From NCBI RefSeq assembly GCF_000158475.2, contig NZ_KI392030.1, positions 267,628 through 331,627 on the forward strand: a stretch of DNA of 64,000 bases, read 5' to 3'. A program made the position numbers and the translations under genes. This document shows, piece after piece, positions 37,820-46,488 of this stretch. The notes below the pieces were generated by a model that was given only the letters and a program-made list of their open reading frames with translations, was not told where the DNA came from and did not search any database. This DNA comes from Oxalobacter paraformigenes (GTDB lineage Bacteria; Pseudomonadota; Gammaproteobacteria; Burkholderiales; Burkholderiaceae_D). How positions within the stretch are numbered: the first letter of the stretch is position 1; each line of letters begins with the position of its first letter.

Positions 37820-38521
37820 TTAATTGTGTTTTTTGGGCGCCTTGACCGGTTCGACACCCAGCTGTTTCAGCTTGCGGTAAAGGTGAGTGCGTTCGAGCCC
37901 TGTTTTTTCCGCGACACGGGTCATGCTTCCGCCTTCCTGAGCCAGATGGTGTTCGAAGTAGATCCGTTCAAACATGTCCCTGGCTTCCCGCAGCGGCAAG
38001 TCAAACGATAAAAGAGCGGTATTGATCGTGCTTGAATTGTTTATGACGGGTGCAGGCGCCTGAACCGGGACATTGCCTGTCGTTATGCCCGTTCGGAGTT
38101 CACTGGCGGGTGCCGGCTGTTGCGCGATAGTGACGGGAATCGGCCTGTTTTTTTCCTGATGGCGTGCCAGACCCTGCTGAACAGCCTGGAGAAGCTTTTG
38201 GAGGGCGATTGGTTTTTCAAGAAAATTCATGGCCCCGATACGGGTCGCTTCAACCGCTGTATCGATTGTCGCGTGTCCGGACATCATGATAACCGGCATT
38301 GTCAGATAACCGTCTCTTTGCCACTCTTTCAATAAAGTGACGCCGTCGGTGTCGGGCATCCAGATATCGAGTAAAACCAGATCGGGTGTTTCAGCGGCCC
38401 TGGCTTCCCGGGCCTGTTGTGCATTTTCAGCCGTTTGTACGACGTGACCTTCATCGGAGAGAATTTCCGAAAGCAGTTCACGTATTCCCATTTCATCGTC
38501 GACTACCAGAATATTTGCCAT
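37820..38521 (-). CDS. Response regulator, NtrX-like receiver with Fis-type HTH but no AAA+ domain
   Basis: 233 residues: receiver domain (1-120) with phosphoacceptor D52 (LLDIWMPDTDG), acid pocket D8/D9, conserved K in LEKP (about 102), then a low-complexity linker with many Pro/Ala/Val, and a C-terminal Fis-type helix-turn-helix (about 185-228: ERIYFEHHLAQEG ... LERTHLYRKLKQLGVEP). Classical NtrX contains a sigma-54 AAA+ module between these; here it is absent and the linker is only about 70 residues. Paired with the NtrY-like kinase 38 bases upstream. It probably acts as an ordinary sigma-70 regulator, by inference. Confidence 0.88.
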   Translation of the reverse strand: MANILVVDDEMGIRELLSEILSDEGHVVQTAENAQQAREARAAETPDLVLLDIWMPDTDGVTLLKEWQRDGYLTMPVIMMSGHATIDTAVEATRIGAMNFLEKPIALQKLLQAVQQGLARHQEKNRPIPVTIAQQPAPASELRTGITTGNVPVQAPAPVINNSSTINTALLSFDLPLREARDMFERIYFEHHLAQEGGSMTRVAEKTGLERTHLYRKLKQLGVEPVKAPKKHN

Positions 38522-38559
38522 ATCTTAAAATCTTGAATATTTGTTACTTTCCTTCGTTT

Positions 38560-40839
38560 CTAGCTAAGAGCTTCATCCATTTCAGGTAAAGCCAGTTGCA
38601 GGAAAAGAATGGAAACTTTTGCTCCGTTTGTATCTGACCGGTTTTGTACGTCAATACGTCCGCCGTGTTCATCAATTATTTTTTTGACCATCGCCATACC
38701 CAGGCCGGTACCGCGTTCTTTAGTCGTGATGTAGGGCTCGAAAATACGCGACAGTATTTTTTGTGCGAACCCTGGTCCATTATCCATGACAGAAAGTCGA
38801 ACTGCAATGCAGATTTGGCCCGAAGCGTCCTGATAATGAACTTTTTCCGTAATTAATTCGATACAAGGCGTATAGGGCACTCCGTTTTGAATTTCGCCAA
38901 CGGCGTCCTGCGCGTTTTGCAGCAGATTGTGGATGACCTGCCGGAGTTGGGTCTCATCGCCCATAATCTTGGGCAAGTTGTCGGCAAGACGGGTGTGGAT
39001 GATCTCGTGAGAATCGCCTCCCGCATACAAATGAACGATATCTTCAGCCAGCGCATTGAGATCCAGGGGTTTAAGGAACGCCGGCGGTGTTTTGGCGAAG
39101 TTCCGGAAATCGTTCACCATCTGTTTCATGGAAGTGACCTGATTGACAATGGTATCGGTACTTTTTTTCAGGATGGCGGCGTCCTGCTCGGAAAGTTTGT
39201 CGTGCAGTTTCATCTGCAACCGTTCTGCCGAAAGCTGAATGGGGGTCAGCGGATTTTTGATTTCGTGCGCCAGCCTTCTTGCCACCTCGCCCCAGGCGAT
39301 GGAACGTTGCGCGGAGATGACTTCTGTTATGTCATCGAAAACGACAATATACCGGTTTTCATGGTTTACCAGATGAGAGGAGCCGCGTGCCAGCAAGGTG
39401 ATGGCGGATTCATTGGCGGTATCCGGATCATGCGGAATCTCGATCTGCTGCTGCCAGTGGAGATCATCGGAACGGTTGTTTGCAGCGGCCTGTGCCGAGA
39501 GTTGCGAGAAGGCTTTGGTAATAGCGTCCCCAAAAACGGAAAGCCCGTCGATTTTCGACAGTTCCCGCCCGATAAGCGGTGTCAGGTCGTGTCTCAGGAT
39601 GCGGGTAACGGGATCGTTAAAACCGACCAGTTTGAATTCATGGTCAAGAACGATCACGCCGGCAGACATGTTCGCCAGAACCGACTCGAGATAGACTTTT
39701 GCCGCTTCCAGATCGGCGCGGCTTTTTTCTGCCTGTGCCCGCGCTTCCGCAAGCTGATGGGTCATGGCGTTGAAAGACTGGGTCAGTGTGCCCAGTTCAT
39801 CGGAACTGGACACAATGGGGCGAGGGGACAGGTTGCCTTCCGAGACCGCTTTGGTTCCCTGGGCCAGCAAAAGCAAGGGTCTGGCCAGATTGGACGCTAT
39901 CTGGAAGGCGCTGGCAATAGCCCCGAAGATGGCCAGCAGCAAGGTGAGCGACAAAGTGACAATGTAGATTTTGCGAAGTCCCGATCTTGAAAGGGAACGA
40001 ATCTGATATTCACTGTAGGCAGCCCGCAGGGCTTCCGCATTGTTTGCCACATTTTCAGGCATTTTCTGCAGCAATTGCAGGTAATACGGCTCGTTTTGCA
40101 GGGAAATCGACAAGTTGTGGGCAGGAATGGCGACAATGACGCGGATAAGCAAATCGGCTTCCTGCAAATCGGCCGTTGACGGATCGTCGATTTCGCCTTC
40201 GATAGCCGCATAATGCGACATCATGTGAACCTGTCTCAACATGGCGACAGTCGGAAGATCAGGCAATAGGGAGGTATTGGCCGTGCCCGATGCCGCGATC
40301 AGGTGTCCCTTGTTGTTGACGATAACGGCTTCAATACCGTCCTTTTCGTTCCTGAAACGCGTAAGCAGGATGGTTTGTTCGGAAAGAGGCAGTACAGCCA
40401 GCTCGTTTGCCAGATGACTGGCCTGAAGCGTCAGTTCTTCTTTTGACGTCTCCAGAACGGACTGTGCCAGTTTGACCCCGGAGTCAAGTGCGGATTCAAC
40501 GCGTACGTCAAACCAGGACTCGATGGAGCGCGAGACAAACTGGACGGAAACCACATAGATGATCGCACCGGGCAATATCCCCATCAGCGCGAACAGAACG
40601 ACCAGCTTGGTCATCAGTTTTGAACCGAACTTGCCCCGCCTGTACCGGTTTACCAGACGAATCAGCATCCAGACGACCAGAATCAGAAGTGCAAAAGCGA
40701 CAAGAATGTTCACTCCGACGAGCCACGAATAATTTTTGTCGAAAAAATCCGTGTTTTCAGAAGCGGAGGCGAGCAAAAAGAGCAAAATGCTCATAATGGC
40801 GCCGCCGACAATCCAGAGATAACGTAAAACGCGAGTCAC
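38560..40839 (-). CDS. NtrY-like membrane sensor histidine kinase
   Basis: 759 residues. Three hydrophobic segments near the N-terminus (about 8-30, 42-63, 83-106), a long extracytoplasmic or periplasmic stretch to about 290, a further transmembrane segment, a HAMP-like linker (LARPLLLLAQGTKAVSEG), a PAS domain (about 390-500), and the kinase core with phosphoacceptor H525 (RLAHEIKNPLTPIQL) and ATPase boxes DNGPGF and GTGLGMAMVKKI. The start is GTG at 40839 with a weak ribosome site. It precedes the response regulator and follows DUF4390 by 12 bases. Matches NtrY in layout; the signal is unknown. Confidence 0.93.
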   Translation of the reverse strand: MTRVLRYLWIVGGAIMSILLFLLASASENTDFFDKNYSWLVGVNILVAFALLILVVWMLIRLVNRYRRGKFGSKLMTKLVVLFALMGILPGAIIYVVSVQFVSRSIESWFDVRVESALDSGVKLAQSVLETSKEELTLQASHLANELAVLPLSEQTILLTRFRNEKDGIEAVIVNNKGHLIAASGTANTSLLPDLPTVAMLRQVHMMSHYAAIEGEIDDPSTADLQEADLLIRVIVAIPAHNLSISLQNEPYYLQLLQKMPENVANNAEALRAAYSEYQIRSLSRSGLRKIYIVTLSLTLLLAIFGAIASAFQIASNLARPLLLLAQGTKAVSEGNLSPRPIVSSSDELGTLTQSFNAMTHQLAEARAQAEKSRADLEAAKVYLESVLANMSAGVIVLDHEFKLVGFNDPVTRILRHDLTPLIGRELSKIDGLSVFGDAITKAFSQLSAQAAANNRSDDLHWQQQIEIPHDPDTANESAITLLARGSSHLVNHENRYIVVFDDITEVISAQRSIAWGEVARRLAHEIKNPLTPIQLSAERLQMKLHDKLSEQDAAILKKSTDTIVNQVTSMKQMVNDFRNFAKTPPAFLKPLDLNALAEDIVHLYAGGDSHEIIHTRLADNLPKIMGDETQLRQVIHNLLQNAQDAVGEIQNGVPYTPCIELITEKVHYQDASGQICIAVRLSVMDNGPGFAQKILSRIFEPYITTKERGTGLGMAMVKKIIDEHGGRIDVQNRSDTNGAKVSILFLQLALPEMDEALS

Positions 40840-40851
40840 TTTTGATTTCTG

Positions 40852-41418
40852 TTAGGGCATATAAGAAAACCGTTTCCATTCGGAAGCCAGTCTCCAGTCG
40901 CGATTGTTCAGGGCGTTTATCTGAAACGGTTTGGGTAACTGGGAAACATCCAGCATTACCCGTACGGAAACATGATATTTTTCACCTGCTTCAAGATCGG
41001 ATATGTCTGCTATGGCCCAGCCGGGCGGATAGCGGATGGCAGACAGGACATCTTCCAGCGATCCATAATTTCTTTGTAAGGTGCCGGGGATGGATATACT
41101 GTATTGTCTTGTCAGGACGTTATAGGAAATACGGGTGGTTCTGGATTTGGAAACCGGGACGTCATCGAACCAGAAAGCTCTGGGACGTCTGATCTCTACT
41201 TCGGTTTTGAAATAAAGCGGAATACCGTGCAACAGGGTTTCTTCCAGACTGTGATTGAACTCCAGCGAGAAGCTGGTCAGCAATCGGTAAGTATTGTCGG
41301 AAAATTCGATTTTTGCCGTATTGATCTGGATATCGTCTGCGGCAACAGACGATACCGGATTTATTGCCAGGACAGCAAAGGCAAGAAAAGAAAAGAATTG
41401 TAATAATCGGCGTATCAC
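40852..41418 (-). CDS. DUF4390 domain protein
   Basis: About 188 residues with a likely signal peptide (IRRLLQFFSFLAFAVLAINPVSSVAA, described by position about 2-27), followed by a beta-rich domain of the DUF4390 type (FSDNTYRLLTSFSLEFNHSLEETL; RAFWFDDVP; RDWRLASEWKRFSY). The frame is open further (to 41502), overlapping the rsmB end; the GTG at 41418 is preferred because it begins directly at the signal peptide, but no ribosome site supports either form. It is a betaproteobacterial hallmark between rsmB and the ntrYX-like pair; function unknown. Confidence 0.8.
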   Translation of the reverse strand: MIRRLLQFFSFLAFAVLAINPVSSVAADDIQINTAKIEFSDNTYRLLTSFSLEFNHSLEETLLHGIPLYFKTEVEIRRPRAFWFDDVPVSKSRTTRISYNVLTRQYSISIPGTLQRNYGSLEDVLSAIRYPPGWAIADISDLEAGEKYHVSVRVMLDVSQLPKPFQINALNNRDWRLASEWKRFSYMP

Positions 41419-41458
41419 GGATCGTAAAGTAGGTACATTGTTTCTATATGATAGCCTG

Positions 41459-42784
41459 TTATGTTTTTTTAAACAAAGCATAAAACAGGCCATCGTGATC
41501 ATTCATTCCATTGACTGTCGGCAGCAATTGTCCCGGTGCTGGGAGTCGAAGTGCGCCAGAGTATGCCGCAAACGCTTCAGCCTGACGCTCGGATTCTTCA
41601 GGCCAGATGGAGCAGGTTGCCAAAAGAAGTTTGCCTCCGGGCTTTAGCATGGGCCATAAATTCTTCAGAATCCGTGCAGAAACCAGCGACAGTTCGTGCG
41701 AATCGCTTTGTCTTCTCAACCAGCGGATATCCGGGTGTCGTCTAATGATACCAGAAGCGGTACAGGGAACATCGGCCAGAATGCAATCGAACAGGCTTTT
41801 GTCCCACCAGTCTGACCGGGTCGCGTCGCCCGTTTTTATATCTGCCCTTAAACCGAGACGCTCCAGATTTTCCTGGATCATCCTTAAACGGCGGCGGTCG
41901 CGATCGAGCGCAAGCAAGTCGATATGGGCCATTTCCAGCATGTGGCCGGCTTTGCCGCCGGGAGCGGCGCAGGCGTCCAGCACTTTCATCCCGTCTTCAA
42001 GACCCAGCAGCGGCGCCGCCAGTTGTGCGGCGGCATCCTGAACCGAGACAAGCCCTTCCATAAAACCGGGTATGCGATTGACCGGAATCGGCTGGATCAG
42101 CTTGACGGCATAAGGCCCGATTGCCATGCACCCGATTCCTGCCGCTTCCGCCAGTTCCAGATAATCGTTAACCGTCGTTTTCCTCACGTTCACGCGCAGT
42201 GTCAAAGGGGGAACTCCGTTTCCGGCTGAGAGAATGGTTTTCCAGTGTACCGGATAAGCTTGCTGTGCCTGTTCGATCCACCAGCCCGGATAATTCCAGG
42301 AGGCTTCGGAGTCTTGTCGCGCCGCTTTCAGAAAATTCGGCTGTTCGCGCAGAAAACGTCTCAGGACGGCGTTAACCAGTCCTTTCGCTTTTCTGAGTAC
42401 GCGTATTGCCGCTGCCGCCTCAACGGCTTGATCGACTGTCGTATAGGGTTCGTAACGCAAGGTGTTGTTTTCCGGTATCAGCAAGGCGAGCGCACAATGC
42501 AGAAGACTTTGAAGCATGACGGGTTCGGGCGGACGTGTCGTCAGTTTGCGGGTCAGGAAGCTGACCAGTCCCAATTGACGAAGAGTGTGGTACGCGATGT
42601 CCTGAATGGCGCCCCGTGCAGCGGCATCAGCAGAAACGTCCGAAAAGACAGCAGTGAGTGCATCCGGCAGGGATTGGCCTTTAGCTACGCGGGTGACCGC
42701 ATCGGCCGCTCCCGCCAACCGGAAAGCCAGGGATTCAGGCGCCAGTCTGTTATCAGTAAAAACGGAATTTTTGTGTTTGACCAC
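41459..42784 (-). CDS. rsmB: 16S rRNA (cytosine-967 C5) methyltransferase
   Basis: About 441 residues: N-terminal NusB-like RNA-binding domain (about 1-130), then the SAM methyltransferase with GxGxK-type VLDACAAPGGKAGHML, catalytic cysteine in DVPCTASGIIRRHPD, and a second Cys in LLATCSIWP. The start is GTG at 42784, preceded by GAAGGAG at the right distance; the longer open frame upstream runs through trpE antisense and lacks similarity. It starts 25 bases after the trpE stop, so it is likely read with trpE. Confidence 0.93.
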   Translation of the reverse strand: MVKHKNSVFTDNRLAPESLAFRLAGAADAVTRVAKGQSLPDALTAVFSDVSADAAARGAIQDIAYHTLRQLGLVSFLTRKLTTRPPEPVMLQSLLHCALALLIPENNTLRYEPYTTVDQAVEAAAAIRVLRKAKGLVNAVLRRFLREQPNFLKAARQDSEASWNYPGWWIEQAQQAYPVHWKTILSAGNGVPPLTLRVNVRKTTVNDYLELAEAAGIGCMAIGPYAVKLIQPIPVNRIPGFMEGLVSVQDAAAQLAAPLLGLEDGMKVLDACAAPGGKAGHMLEMAHIDLLALDRDRRRLRMIQENLERLGLRADIKTGDATRSDWWDKSLFDCILADVPCTASGIIRRHPDIRWLRRQSDSHELSLVSARILKNLWPMLKPGGKLLLATCSIWPEESERQAEAFAAYSGALRLPAPGQLLPTVNGMNDHDGLFYALFKKT

Positions 42785-42809
42785 ACTGGCTCCTTCGGTA
42801 TGGATGGCC

Positions 42810-44306
42810 TTATTGCAGGGAATTGTCCGTTCCGTCCTGAACTTGTTCTGCCGCGCGGATAACGGCCCGGGCCTTGTTTTCCGTTTCCTGCAGCTCGGAT
42901 TCGGGTGAAGAGTCTGCCACGATGCCGGCGCCAGCGCCAACATACAACATGTCTTTGTAGATAACGCCGGTGCGAATGGCGATAGCCAGATCCATTTCGC
43001 CGCCAAAAGAGAGATAGCCGCAGGCACCGCCGTAAATGCCGCGTTTGACCGGTTCCATTTCGTCGATAATTTCCATCGCGCGTACTTTTGGCGCTCCCGA
43101 AAGCGTACCGGCCGGGAATGTCGCTTTCAACACGTCCAGGTTGGACAATCCCGGTTTCAGCAGACCTTCCACATTGGAGACGATATGCTGGACATGGGAA
43201 TATTTTTCAATCGCCATTTTTTCCGTGACCTTGACGCTTCCTATTCGGGCGATACGGCCGATATCGTTGCGGGCAAGGTCAATCAGCATAACGTGTTCCG
43301 CGATTTCTTTCGTATCGGAGAGCAGTTCGGAAGCGAGCTGACTGTCTTTTTCAGGAGTGGTTCCCCGGGGACGCGTTCCAGCCAGCGGCCGGACAATCAC
43401 TTTGCGTCCTTCGGGTGTATTTTCCTGACGTACCAGAATTTCCGGTGAAGAGCCGATGATATGAAGATCTTCAAAATGATAATAGTAAAGATAGGGAGAC
43501 GGATTCAGCGCTCTTAAGGAACGGTAAAGCGACAAAGGCGAATCTGCATACGGCTTTCTCAAACGCTGGCTTAAAACGACCTGCATGCAGTCGCCGTTGG
43601 CGATGTAATCTTTGGTTTTCTGAACAGCCGAAAGAAAATCTTCCTTTTTGAAATCGCGGATAACTTCGGTACGCCGGCTGCCGTTCATGGCCGGCGCAAT
43701 CGCCGGCATGTCCAGCATGGCACGCAATTCACGAAGGCGCTGCCTGGCTGTGGAATAGGCTTCAGGACGGTTTGGATCCGCATAAACGATGAGATAGAGT
43801 TTTCCGGAAAGGTTGTCTATAACAGCCAGTTCTTCCGTTAGCAGAAGCTGGATATCGGGAAATCCCAGATCGTCTTCCGGTGCCGAATCCTGCAACTTCG
43901 GCTCGATGTAACGGATGGTATCGTAACCGAAATACCCGGCGAGACCGCCACAGAAACGCGGCAGTCCAGGCCGGATGGCAACCTGGAAGCGCGATTGATA
44001 TTCTGCAATGAAATCAAGGGGATTGCCATCGTTTGTTTCAACAATCTTTCCCTCTTTCACCACTTCGGTTTTCATTCCGTGGGAACGTAAAACAGTGGAG
44101 GCGGGAAGACCTATAAAAGAGTAACGGCCGAAACGTTCGCCGCCGACTACCGATTCAAGCAGAAACGAATTTCTGCCTTGATGATTGTGCTGTGTCAGTT
44201 TCAGATAAAGCGAAAGAGGGGTGTCCAGGTCGGCAATGGCTTCAACGATCAGCGGAATACGGTTATAGCCCTGATTGGCAAGGGCCTTGAATTCGAGTTC
44301 AGTCAT
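42810..44306 (-). CDS. trpE: Anthranilate synthase component I
   Basis: 498-residue chorismate-utilising enzyme forming anthranilate with the glutamine amidotransferase TrpG. The C-terminal chorismate-binding core has [31 protein letters not shown] and [19 protein letters not shown]; the N-terminal Trp feedback site is present ([17 protein letters not shown]). The ATG at 44306 has a GGAG site. trpG/trpD/trpC, which follow trpE in many relatives, are not here: rsmB follows instead. A trp leader element precedes it (separate entries). Confidence 0.97.
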   Translation of the reverse strand: MTELEFKALANQGYNRIPLIVEAIADLDTPLSLYLKLTQHNHQGRNSFLLESVVGGERFGRYSFIGLPASTVLRSHGMKTEVVKEGKIVETNDGNPLDFIAEYQSRFQVAIRPGLPRFCGGLAGYFGYDTIRYIEPKLQDSAPEDDLGFPDIQLLLTEELAVIDNLSGKLYLIVYADPNRPEAYSTARQRLRELRAMLDMPAIAPAMNGSRRTEVIRDFKKEDFLSAVQKTKDYIANGDCMQVVLSQRLRKPYADSPLSLYRSLRALNPSPYLYYYHFEDLHIIGSSPEILVRQENTPEGRKVIVRPLAGTRPRGTTPEKDSQLASELLSDTKEIAEHVMLIDLARNDIGRIARIGSVKVTEKMAIEKYSHVQHIVSNVEGLLKPGLSNLDVLKATFPAGTLSGAPKVRAMEIIDEMEPVKRGIYGGACGYLSFGGEMDLAIAIRTGVIYKDMLYVGAGAGIVADSSPESELQETENKARAVIRAAEQVQDGTDNSLQ

Positions 44307-44338
44307 GGGTTTCTCCAGTTCGCAAAGGCGAAATATTC

Positions 44339-44371
44339 AAAAAACAGGCCAATCCGGCAAGCGGAAGGCTG
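44339..44371 (-). promoter_or_regulatory. Attenuator hairpin before trpE
   Basis: On the minus strand, CAGCC (44371-44367) pairs with GGCCTG (44350-44345, one bulged C) and an inner CCG pairs with CGG, followed by a run of six U (44344-44339): a weak but terminator-like hairpin 33 bases before the trpE start codon. An alternative stem (GCAAATCTTGT with ACAAGTTTGC) immediately upstream overlaps the last Trp codon and could compete, as in trp attenuators. The energetics were not computed. Confidence 0.5.
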
Positions 44372-44380
44372 CAAACTTGT

Positions 44381-44467
44381 TTAATACGACAAGATTTGCC
44401 AGCGTCGCCACAATCCGCCTGAGATAAGTCGGGATCGGGAATACTCCGGTTTTTTGACGAGAAACAT
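44381..44467 (-). CDS. Possible trp leader peptide
   Basis: A 28-codon frame beginning ATG at 44467, 15 bases after the gph stop, and encoding two Trp codons at positions 20 and 23 separated by two Arg codons (WRRW), followed directly by the two competing hairpins described above. Two Trp in 28 codons, close together and just before a hairpin with a U-run in front of trpE, is the pattern of a Trp-responsive leader. The upstream ribosome site is weak (CTGAAAG), and the frame may still be chance. Confidence 0.5.
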   Translation of the reverse strand: MFLVKKPEYSRSRLISGGLWRRWQILSY

Positions 44468-44482
44468 GTTTGGCAAAAACTT

Positions 44483-45175
44483 TCAGGAAACAAGATTGGC
44501 TGCTTGCAGCAAACTGGACACCGTAGCGTCCGGATTCATTTCTTCAACAGGTTTTCCGTAATTATAACCATATGGCACCATAAATAGGGAACACCCGGCC
44601 GCACGGGCTGCCTGCGCGTCATTGATGGAATCGCCGATAGCGACTGCCTGATCCGGCCGGTAACCGAATTTTCTGCAAGCCATCTGCATGGGGAAAGGAT
44701 CAGGTTTTTTGACGAGAAAGGTGTCTGAACAGTAAATAAGATTAAAGTAAGAATAAAGATTGTTTTTGGCAAGCAGAGGCTCTGTGAAGATGGACGGCTT
44801 GTTCGTTACGCAGGCAATGTTGAGCTTTTTTTCACGCATGAGCTTCAAACCTTCCCGGACACCGGGAAAAACCGTGCTGTGTTCGCCATTGACGATGCGG
44901 TAATACTTGTAAAACAGCGTCATGGCGATATTCATGGTTTTTTCGACTTCATCGGATTCCAGATGAACCGACAGGGTACTCCGTACGAGATTTTGTGTGC
45001 CACGGCCGACAAACAGGCGTATGGACGAGACATCGACAGGCGGAAGCGCCAGTTCTTTCAGCATGCCGTTCAAGGCGACATCAAGATCGGGCACTGAATC
45101 GATCATCGTGCCGTCCAGGTCGAGAATGATCACATGAATGTCGGTCAGGGGTAATTTCTGGGAAGTTTTCTGCAT
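44483..45175 (-). CDS. gph: Phosphoglycolate phosphatase
   Basis: About 230-residue HAD-superfamily phosphatase (D22 and D24 counted from the TTG form, in ILDLDGTMIDS; later motifs VTNKPS and SINDAQAARAAG) that removes 2-phosphoglycolate arising from DNA repair. It follows rpe with the start overlapping the rpe stop region; the frame begins TTG at 45184, but ATG at 45175 is a better start. Its neighbours rpe upstream and trpE downstream are standard for betaproteobacteria. Confidence 0.93.
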   Translation of the reverse strand: MQKTSQKLPLTDIHVIILDLDGTMIDSVPDLDVALNGMLKELALPPVDVSSIRLFVGRGTQNLVRSTLSVHLESDEVEKTMNIAMTLFYKYYRIVNGEHSTVFPGVREGLKLMREKKLNIACVTNKPSIFTEPLLAKNNLYSYFNLIYCSDTFLVKKPDPFPMQMACRKFGYRPDQAVAIGDSINDAQAARAAGCSLFMVPYGYNYGKPVEEMNPDATVSSLLQAANLVS

Positions 45176-45180
45176 GACGT

Positions 45181-45864
45181 TCAATCCGAAATGGGGGACA
45201 CGACCGTGTTCAACTGTTCTCTCATCTGCCGTATCACGGTGGCGTAATCAGGTTCGTTGAAGATGGCCGATCCGGAAACGAAAGTATCCGCACCTGCGCG
45301 GGCAACCTCGGCGATATTCTCCACTTTGATCCCGCCGTCGACTTCAAGCATGATCTGCCTGCCGGATGAATCGATCATGGCGCGTGCCGTTTCGATTTTT
45401 TTCAGGGCATGCGGAATGAAAGACTGGCCGCCGAACCCGGGATTGACCGACATAATCAGAATAAGATCGAGTTTGTCCATGACATGAAGCAGATAGTCCA
45501 GCGGGGTGGCCGGGTTGAAAACGAGGCCTGCCTTGCAACCGTTGTCGTGGATCAATTGCAAGGTCCGGTCGATATGTTCTGATGCTTCAGGATGAAAGGA
45601 AATAATGTCGGCGCCTGCTTTGGCGAAATCCGGAACAAGACGATCGACCGGTTTGACCATCAGGTGGACATCAATCGGCACTTTTACCAGCGGGCGGATG
45701 GCGGAGCATACCATGGGGCCAATGGTCAGGTTCGGAACGTAGTGATTGTCCATCACATCGAAATGGATCATGTCCGCGCCGGCAGCGACGACATCACGTA
45801 CTTCCTTGCCCAATTGCGCAAAATCGGCTGAAAGTATGCTGGGAGCGATGCGGTAAGTAGTCAT
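45181..45864 (-). CDS. rpe: Ribulose-phosphate 3-epimerase
   Basis: 227-residue TIM-barrel metal-dependent epimerase of the pentose phosphate pathway. The start [50 protein letters not shown] and [11 protein letters not shown] carry the metal and acid/base residues. First gene of the rpe-gph-trpE run and divergent from apaG. Confidence 0.97.
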   Translation of the reverse strand: MTTYRIAPSILSADFAQLGKEVRDVVAAGADMIHFDVMDNHYVPNLTIGPMVCSAIRPLVKVPIDVHLMVKPVDRLVPDFAKAGADIISFHPEASEHIDRTLQLIHDNGCKAGLVFNPATPLDYLLHVMDKLDLILIMSVNPGFGGQSFIPHALKKIETARAMIDSSGRQIMLEVDGGIKVENIAEVARAGADTFVSGSAIFNEPDYATVIRQMREQLNTVVSPISD

Positions 45865-45994
45865 GGGAATACAGGTTAAATAGGTGAAACCGTTATTTTA
45901 TACCGGCGGCATCGGAAAGAACTTTGGCGAGCCGCAAATTCAGGAGTTTTGTATCGTTGGATAATAACGCTTATTTGAAAAGAAGAGGATTTGA

Positions 45995-46369
45995 ATGAGT
46001 TCTCAAGCATTGGATGTCTCGGTTACCACGAGATACATAGATGATCAGTCTGCACCTGACCGGGGCAGTTACGTCTTTACGTACTCCGTGACGATCAAAA
46101 ATACAGGGCAAGTAGGCGCCCAGCTGATCGCCCGTCACTGGATCATTACGGACGCCAACAACCATGTGGAGGAAATTCGCGGACTGGGCGTTGTGGGCCG
46201 GCAGCCCTTGTTGAAGCCCGGGGAAGAATTCGAATATACCAGCGGTACGGCACTGTCAACTCCGCAGGGATCAATGCAGGGAGAATTTTTGTGCGTGACG
46301 GAAAAAGGAGAACAGTTTCAGGTGAAAATCCCCGAATTCGTGCTGTCTTTGCCGAGAACACTTCACTAA
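45995..46369 (+). CDS. apaG: ApaG protein (Co2+/Mg2+ efflux-associated)
   Basis: 124-residue ApaG-family beta-sandwich protein (VTTRYIDDQSAPDRGSYVF, TNTGQVGAQLIARHWIITDANN, EFEYTSGTALSTPQGSMQGEF, all characteristic). Associated with cation tolerance or signalling in enterobacteria, but its molecular role is not settled. ATG at 45995 has an AAGAGGAT ribosome site. Diverges from rpe, the usual betaproteobacterial setting. Confidence 0.95.
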   Translation: MSSQALDVSVTTRYIDDQSAPDRGSYVFTYSVTIKNTGQVGAQLIARHWIITDANNHVEEIRGLGVVGRQPLLKPGEEFEYTSGTALSTPQGSMQGEFLCVTEKGEQFQVKIPEFVLSLPRTLH

Positions 46370-46488
46370 AATCCTGATAAACGCTTGTATGACGGTTTGG
46401 ACGGCTCATAATGGCTTATGATACGGAACAGAATGTTTTTATGGCCCAGGCGGCTGTTCCGGTCGATTAAAGAGCACAGGTTCCGATT

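Noticed and set aside
42785-43027. N-terminal extension of rsmB
   Set aside because: Opens into trpE; GTG at 42784 with GAAGGAG gives the normal RsmB length.
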